Source: Silurus meridionalis
Lineage: Eukaryota; Chordata; Actinopteri; Siluriformes; Siluridae
Assembly: GCF_014805685.1 (NCBI RefSeq)
Contig: NC_060906.1
Span: 11,021,346-11,085,345 of the forward strand
Direction of reading: 5' to 3'
DNA: 64,000 bases
This document shows, one piece after another, positions 59,858 through 64,000 of this stretch. A model generated the notes under the pieces. It made no database searches. It saw only the letters and a list, made by a program, of their open reading frames with translations, and was not told where the DNA came from. How positions within the stretch are numbered: the stretch's first letter is position 1; each line of letters opens with the position of its first letter. The translations under genes and the position numbers were made by a program.

Positions 59858-61175
59858 ATATTAGTTATTAGGACTGGCTCTGTACTTTGTTTAATCAATA
59901 AGAATAAAAGAACATTAAGTTGAGTTACTTGAAAGCATTGAGCAGTATTTTAAGTATTCAAACCTACTGCCAGTCTAGTACAAACCTCTCCTGTAAATCT
60001 CTCTTGCTTCTGTGGAATATTCCACTATAATTACACTAACTCATGCACAAGGTCTCTCATGTCCATCTGGAAGGCATTTCCAGGAAAATACCTGCTTGGA
60101 CACAGAAGTAACTGCATTATTTATAGTAAGAAGTAAATATGTCCAGGTACACTTCTACAATTATTGGCACCCTTTGGGAAAGCAGAAATGAGTACATAAA
60201 ATGTGTAGTGCATGCAGCTCAAAACACAATATGTCTTCAAAAGTTTGCTTAATTACCTGTTTTTCCTCTGCAAACACTTTGGTTTTAAGAATTACTGCCA
60301 CCACCACAGTAGTTAAAGTAAAGTAATGAGCCCCCACCTGCGATGAGGTTTGTGGGATGTTGATCAGTTTTTAGTTCCTTAGACTCGGGCTTATTAAAGT
60401 GCTAAGTACTTAAAATAGAGGTAAAAGATTTATATCATGTCAATTGGTCTTATTCAAATAGTATAGAAACTGTGAGATATGGTTGGATTTTACAGTGGTT
60501 TTTTAGGAATATTTTGACTTTACTTGAATGTCCCTGGTTCTTCTTAAGGGCATGTGTCCCAAACATGCGAAAGAACTTTTAGAGGAACCAGGCTCAATAG
60601 AAAGTCTATCCTCTTCTTAGGGAGAAAAATAAATAAATAATTTAATTATTACTATTTCACAGATGTATAGTATAGAGTCAAACATTTCTATAATCATTAG
60701 AGTTTGCATTAGCTTTAAGTCAATTGTTTCCAAGTGAAGCAAAATGTGTTGAAATCTCCCCATGGCACTGGATCACATATAGACTTTACATGTGTACAAT
60801 TAGTCTACTCTATTTAAAGTGCTATTTTGGGATGTTAATGATTTTTAGAGAAACTATTCTATGATAACAATAACACATGTAATACATATAATAGTTATTT
60901 ATAAAAGAGACTGCATTGAGCCGTTTTTCATTTATATGATCATTTTTTACCCTTCACTTGAAGAAGAAAAAAAAAAACACCAGAGAAAGTATTATGCCTG
61001 TAGTAATTCTCCATTGTGTATGTGGTGAGTGAAATAAGCAGATGGGAGCAAGAATGTTAAATGACCTCCTGCCATTTTATTTCGAGGTAGACAGACACTA
61101 AGGTTAAGTTGTGCGTCATCTCTGTCTCTTGTTCTCATTTGCGCACACACACACGCACACACACGCGCACACACG

Positions 61176-61214
<39 letters not shown>

Positions 61215-62128
61215 CATTACTTGCGTCACCACTTTAATTTACTCCAAGTATATCTACAGAAATGGAGAAAGGATTTACTAAAATAGGTTGTCTTACAACT
61301 TGCATAATTTCACTGTGCGTTTGTCTATGACGAAATATCGTCTGTCTTTGCACAATGCTATTGGCAGAGTGATATAATGGTGCACATTATATATCAGACA
61401 CAGAATTGCCTCATTCCCATGCACAGAAATATCTCAGTGGTTACAAGATTACAAATATAGTCTTATTCACCCACCTAGATTTACATTTAAATCTCATCTA
61501 TTTTGACCTTAATTCCATGTGATCTTTCATCATAATTACATCTGTAGGGATTTTTTTTTAATTATTTGGGGGAAATGGCATGAATCAGTATAGAATGCAT
61601 TATGACCTGACCTTGTTGTGGTTTCTTTGGATGCGTGACAGACAAAACAAGGATGCTAGATATGACTAACCACCACTGTGATCTGTATGTGTGTGTTTGT
61701 GTGTGTGTGTTTGTGTGTATATACACACTGTTTTTGTGATATGTTTTCAAGATGTTAAATAAATCCCTTAAGCAAACAGTGATAATATGTCTAATAATAA
61801 ATGAAAGCTGCCAGTAAAGATGTGGTTATGCTTACTGTAAATGCTCTGTTAAGAACTCATTGTTAGTCTTATTTGATACAAATACCCTTTGGTTATATGC
61901 ATTTCAATAGCAAAAAAATACATTTACTGATAATGTATCAACAAGACCCTTGAAGATGGCAGAGAAGTTCTTAAAATGTCTGCACATGTAAAGATTTGTT
62001 AAACATTGTGGCGTCTCAACATTCCTGTTTGTACTATAGATACTTGTGATTGATTCACTATATTGGCAAAACTATCTTTTACCACAAGGCACACAAATGT
62101 CTATGATGTCTTTGATTGTAGTAGCATT
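59858..62128. other. Intergenic with microsatellites, no recognisable gene
   Basis: AT-rich sequence with a CA/CG tract at 61141-61211 and a GT tract at 61683-61722. Ordinary intergenic composition. No domain-bearing ORF. Confidence 0.5.
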
Positions 62129-62412
62129 TCATGTTCCTTTACTTTAGCTAGGAGAACCCCTTTGCACAAAGCGAACTCCATAAAGATATGCTTTACATGG
62201 GTTGGAGTGGAACATCATGAGTTTCCTGCTATAGAGCTCTTACCTCCACCTCTCTGAACACCTTTGGGATGAATTGGAAAGCGGACCGCACCTTAGGCCT
62301 CCTCATCCTACATCAGTACCTGATTTTACTAACACCCTTGTGGTTGAATGAGTACTAATTTTTACAGGCACACTAGTCTTTTAGTAGAACATCTTCCCAG
62401 AAGAGTGGAGAA
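62129..62412 (+). mobile_element. Tc1-like transposon 3' fragment
   Basis: Same family as 59489-59857. Contains cccctttgcacaaagcgaac, ggttggagtggaacatcatg, ctgaacacctttgggatgaa, and ends catcttcccagaagagtgga. Confidence 0.75.
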
Positions 62413-62476
62413 ATTTGTCTTAAAATGTTCTACCAAATTTTTTTTTTTATCGTCATGAAAACCAGCAATGGGTTAT

Positions 62477-62692
62477 GAACGTCTCAAGGTTACGTATGTA
62501 ACCCTAGTTCCCTGAGGGAACGAGACTTGCGTCGCAAAGCTTTGCCAAACAAAATGGCTGCGCGGTGGTAGCGACGCTGGCTTTTGCACAGAGAGATGGT
62601 AAGTGCCGCAGGGATGCAGGGATTGTGGCACGGGGACGCAGCGTCTCATTCCCTCAGGGAACTAGGGTTACATACATAACCTAGAGACGTTC
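62477..62692. repeat. 50-bp inverted repeat around a 116-bp loop at DIRS terminus
   Basis: Bases 62477-62526 (gaacgtctcaaggttacgta...) and 62643-62692 are reverse complements with three mismatches. Both contain taaccctagttccctgaggg. This may be the terminal repeat of the DIRS element or a small MITE at its edge. Confidence 0.85.
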
Positions 62693-63615
62693 CCCATTTA
62701 GAAACTTCAAGCTGTATAGCAACACTTTGGGAATGATCACGCCACACTGACACTGACACTGCCCAATGTGTCAGGATCCCGGCACCTGCATCTATTAGGG
62801 CCATAGCAGACAAACAGCTGCTCCGGCTTTTTCCACAGACTCGTCCTGTGGAGGTAAGAACAGACGGTGCTGTTTCTCCTGGCCGGGGGCTAAAAATGGG
62901 GGAGGGCAGAATGCCTGCAGCACGACAGGTCCGTACCTTAGGTACGTACCCAGGTTTGGTGTTCAGAAACACACTGGCCATGCCAGGGGCAAATTCCAGG
63001 CGGGACGGTGCCACGGACAGAGCCTGCAAATCCCCGATCCTCTTCAGGGGGGAAATTGTCAAGAAAAAGACGGTCTTAACCGACAGGTACCTAAGGGCCC
63101 CTTCGGCCAAGGGCTCGAAGGGGGGCTTGGATAGAGCTGCCAACACAACTGCCAAGTCCCAGGCAGTCACCCTGGGTTGCGACCCGGGCCTCAGCCTCCG
63201 GGTGCCACAGAGAAAACGTGTCACCAGAGGGTGCCTACCCAGCGACTGACCCGCAGGCTGGGTGACCTATGCCGCGATAGCGGACATGTAAACCTTCAGG
63301 GTTGAAGGGGCAAACTGTTCCTGTAGGAAACTCCAGAACTGAACCAATCGGGGAGATAACTGGGTCTAAGCCAAGGCGCTCACACCATGACGTGAACAGC
63401 TGCCACTGTGTGGCATATGATTTCCTCGTGGAGGGAGCTCCGGAATGGAGTAGGGTCTCCACTACCTCGGTAGAGAGACCAGCTGCTACGAAGTGTTTGC
63501 ACAACTCCGGGCGAGGGATGAACCAGGGTTCCACCCGCCTGCGAGAGGGGTTCCCACCTGGGAGAAATTTCCGGACGGAAGGCCCTCGAGGAGGGATACC
63601 AGGTCCACAAACCAT
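62646..63615 (-). pseudogene. DIRS tyrosine recombinase, frameshifted
   Basis: Would integrate circular retrotransposon DNA by strand exchange. The N-terminal SAM-like part (63615-63235) has HSGAPSTRKSYATQWQLFTS and WCERLGLDP. The catalytic part (63224-62646) has WDLAVVLAALSKPPFEPLAE, then LSVKTVFFLTISPLKRIGDL, with the first catalytic Arg in LKRIGDL, and APSRLEFAPG. The frame changes between the two parts near 63230. The later HxxR and Tyr catalytic residues are not clearly recognisable in this frame. Confidence 0.8.
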
Positions 63616-63761
63616 GGCTTGCCCGGCCTATGAGGTGCTACCAGGAGGAGACGGGCTCCTTCCCAGCGAACTCTTTCCAGAACTCCTGAGAGCATCGCGA
63701 TCGGGGGGAAGGTGTACAGGCGTAGCCTCGGCCACGACTGCACCTTGGTATCCAGCCCTAA

Positions 63762-63965
63762 CTAGAAGAAAGGAGTTTGTCCTGGGACCACAGGAGGATC
63801 TCTCGCACCAGCTTGTACAACGGGCAAGACCGGAGACCCCCCCTGGTGGTTGATATATGAGACCACCGCTGTATTATTCGAGCGGACCAACACATTGTGA
63901 CCCCTTAGGTCCAGGAGGAAGTGTTTCAACCCCAAAAACACAGCCATCATCTCCAGGCAATTCAT
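63762..63965 (-). pseudogene. DIRS RNase H fragment
   Basis: The minus-strand frame reads MNCLEMMAVFLGLKHFLLDL, then GHNVLVRSNNTAVVSYINHQ, the RNase H domain of DIRS pol (the family's usual motif is ELxAV...LVRSDNTAVVxYINHQGG). The catalytic Asp of RSDN is Asn here (RSNN), which would disable it. The frame then degenerates. Confidence 0.8.
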
Positions 63966-64000
63966 GTGCCACGAGAGATGTGGCCCACTTCACAGACCTT

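Larger units (their letters stand above)
62477..64000 (-). mobile_element. DIRS-type retrotransposon, 3' part, runs off window
   Basis: On the minus strand the order is RNase H (63965-63762), then tyrosine recombinase (63615-62646), then a non-coding end with inverted repeats. DIRS elements use a tyrosine recombinase rather than a DDE integrase, and this gene order is typical. The RT and gag-like parts would lie beyond 64000. GC content is clearly higher than in the surrounding AT-rich DNA. Confidence 0.85.

Noticed and set aside
62848..63853. Two + strand ORFs of 133 and 183 codons in GC-rich DNA
   Set aside because: They are antisense to the DIRS recombinase, whose minus-strand motifs are clear.

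Overview
The window is vertebrate, almost certainly teleost fish, genomic DNA. It is AT-rich, intron-bearing and full of dinucleotide and tetranucleotide microsatellites. It also carries fish-typical repeats: Tc1/mariner, hAT, pogo/Tigger, L2, RTE, Ty3/gypsy and DIRS. The heavy Tc1 load would fit a catfish-like genome, but that is only an inference. No bacterial-type genes, operons or CRISPR arrays are present, and I recognise no ribosomal or intact tRNA gene.

Only one host gene exon is identifiable: the terminal coding exon of plpp3 (phospholipid phosphatase 3, lipid phosphate phosphatase) at 3706-3834 on the + strand. It is preceded by its last intron (1-3705) and followed by a probable 3' UTR. 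The remaining ~59 kb shows no convincing host gene and behaves like a gene desert that has accumulated mobile elements.

Layout: 4.8-15.5 kb is mostly unique AT-rich sequence with microsatellites and a near-perfect 69-bp palindrome. From 15.5 to 20 kb there are Tc1 and L2 remnants, a solo LTR, and a 139-bp exact copy of a nearby segment inside the L2. From 20.3 to 23.35 kb a 1.5-kb tandem duplication carries a non-autonomous hAT with a BED-finger ORF. From 26.3 to 44.05 kb target-site duplications (TSDs) support a nested stack: an outer hAT (TSD CAACCATG) holds a Tc1 remnant, which holds a second hAT (TSD ATTGACAG), which holds a cassette of tRNA-like modules. A sister cassette is split by a ~7.1-kb gypsy element (TSD CCTTC) with two internal tandem duplications. 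From 42.2 to 47.6 kb there is a 2.67-kb tandem duplication. From 47.0 to 52.4 kb two RTE LINEs lie back to back on the minus strand at the same target sequence. From 52.5 to 54.6 kb there are Tc1 remnants with a pogo-like insertion. From 54.6 to 62.1 kb the sequence is mostly unique. The end of a DIRS-type tyrosine-recombinase retrotransposon runs off the right edge from 62.48 kb.

The most unusual signal is the pair of cassettes built from head-to-tail tRNA-like modules, with A-box- and B-box-like motifs repeating every ~187-212 bp, plus two tRNA-like modules on the opposite strand. Four local tandem duplications differ largely by homopolymer-length indels, so false duplication or uncorrected long-read error must be excluded before drawing biology from them.
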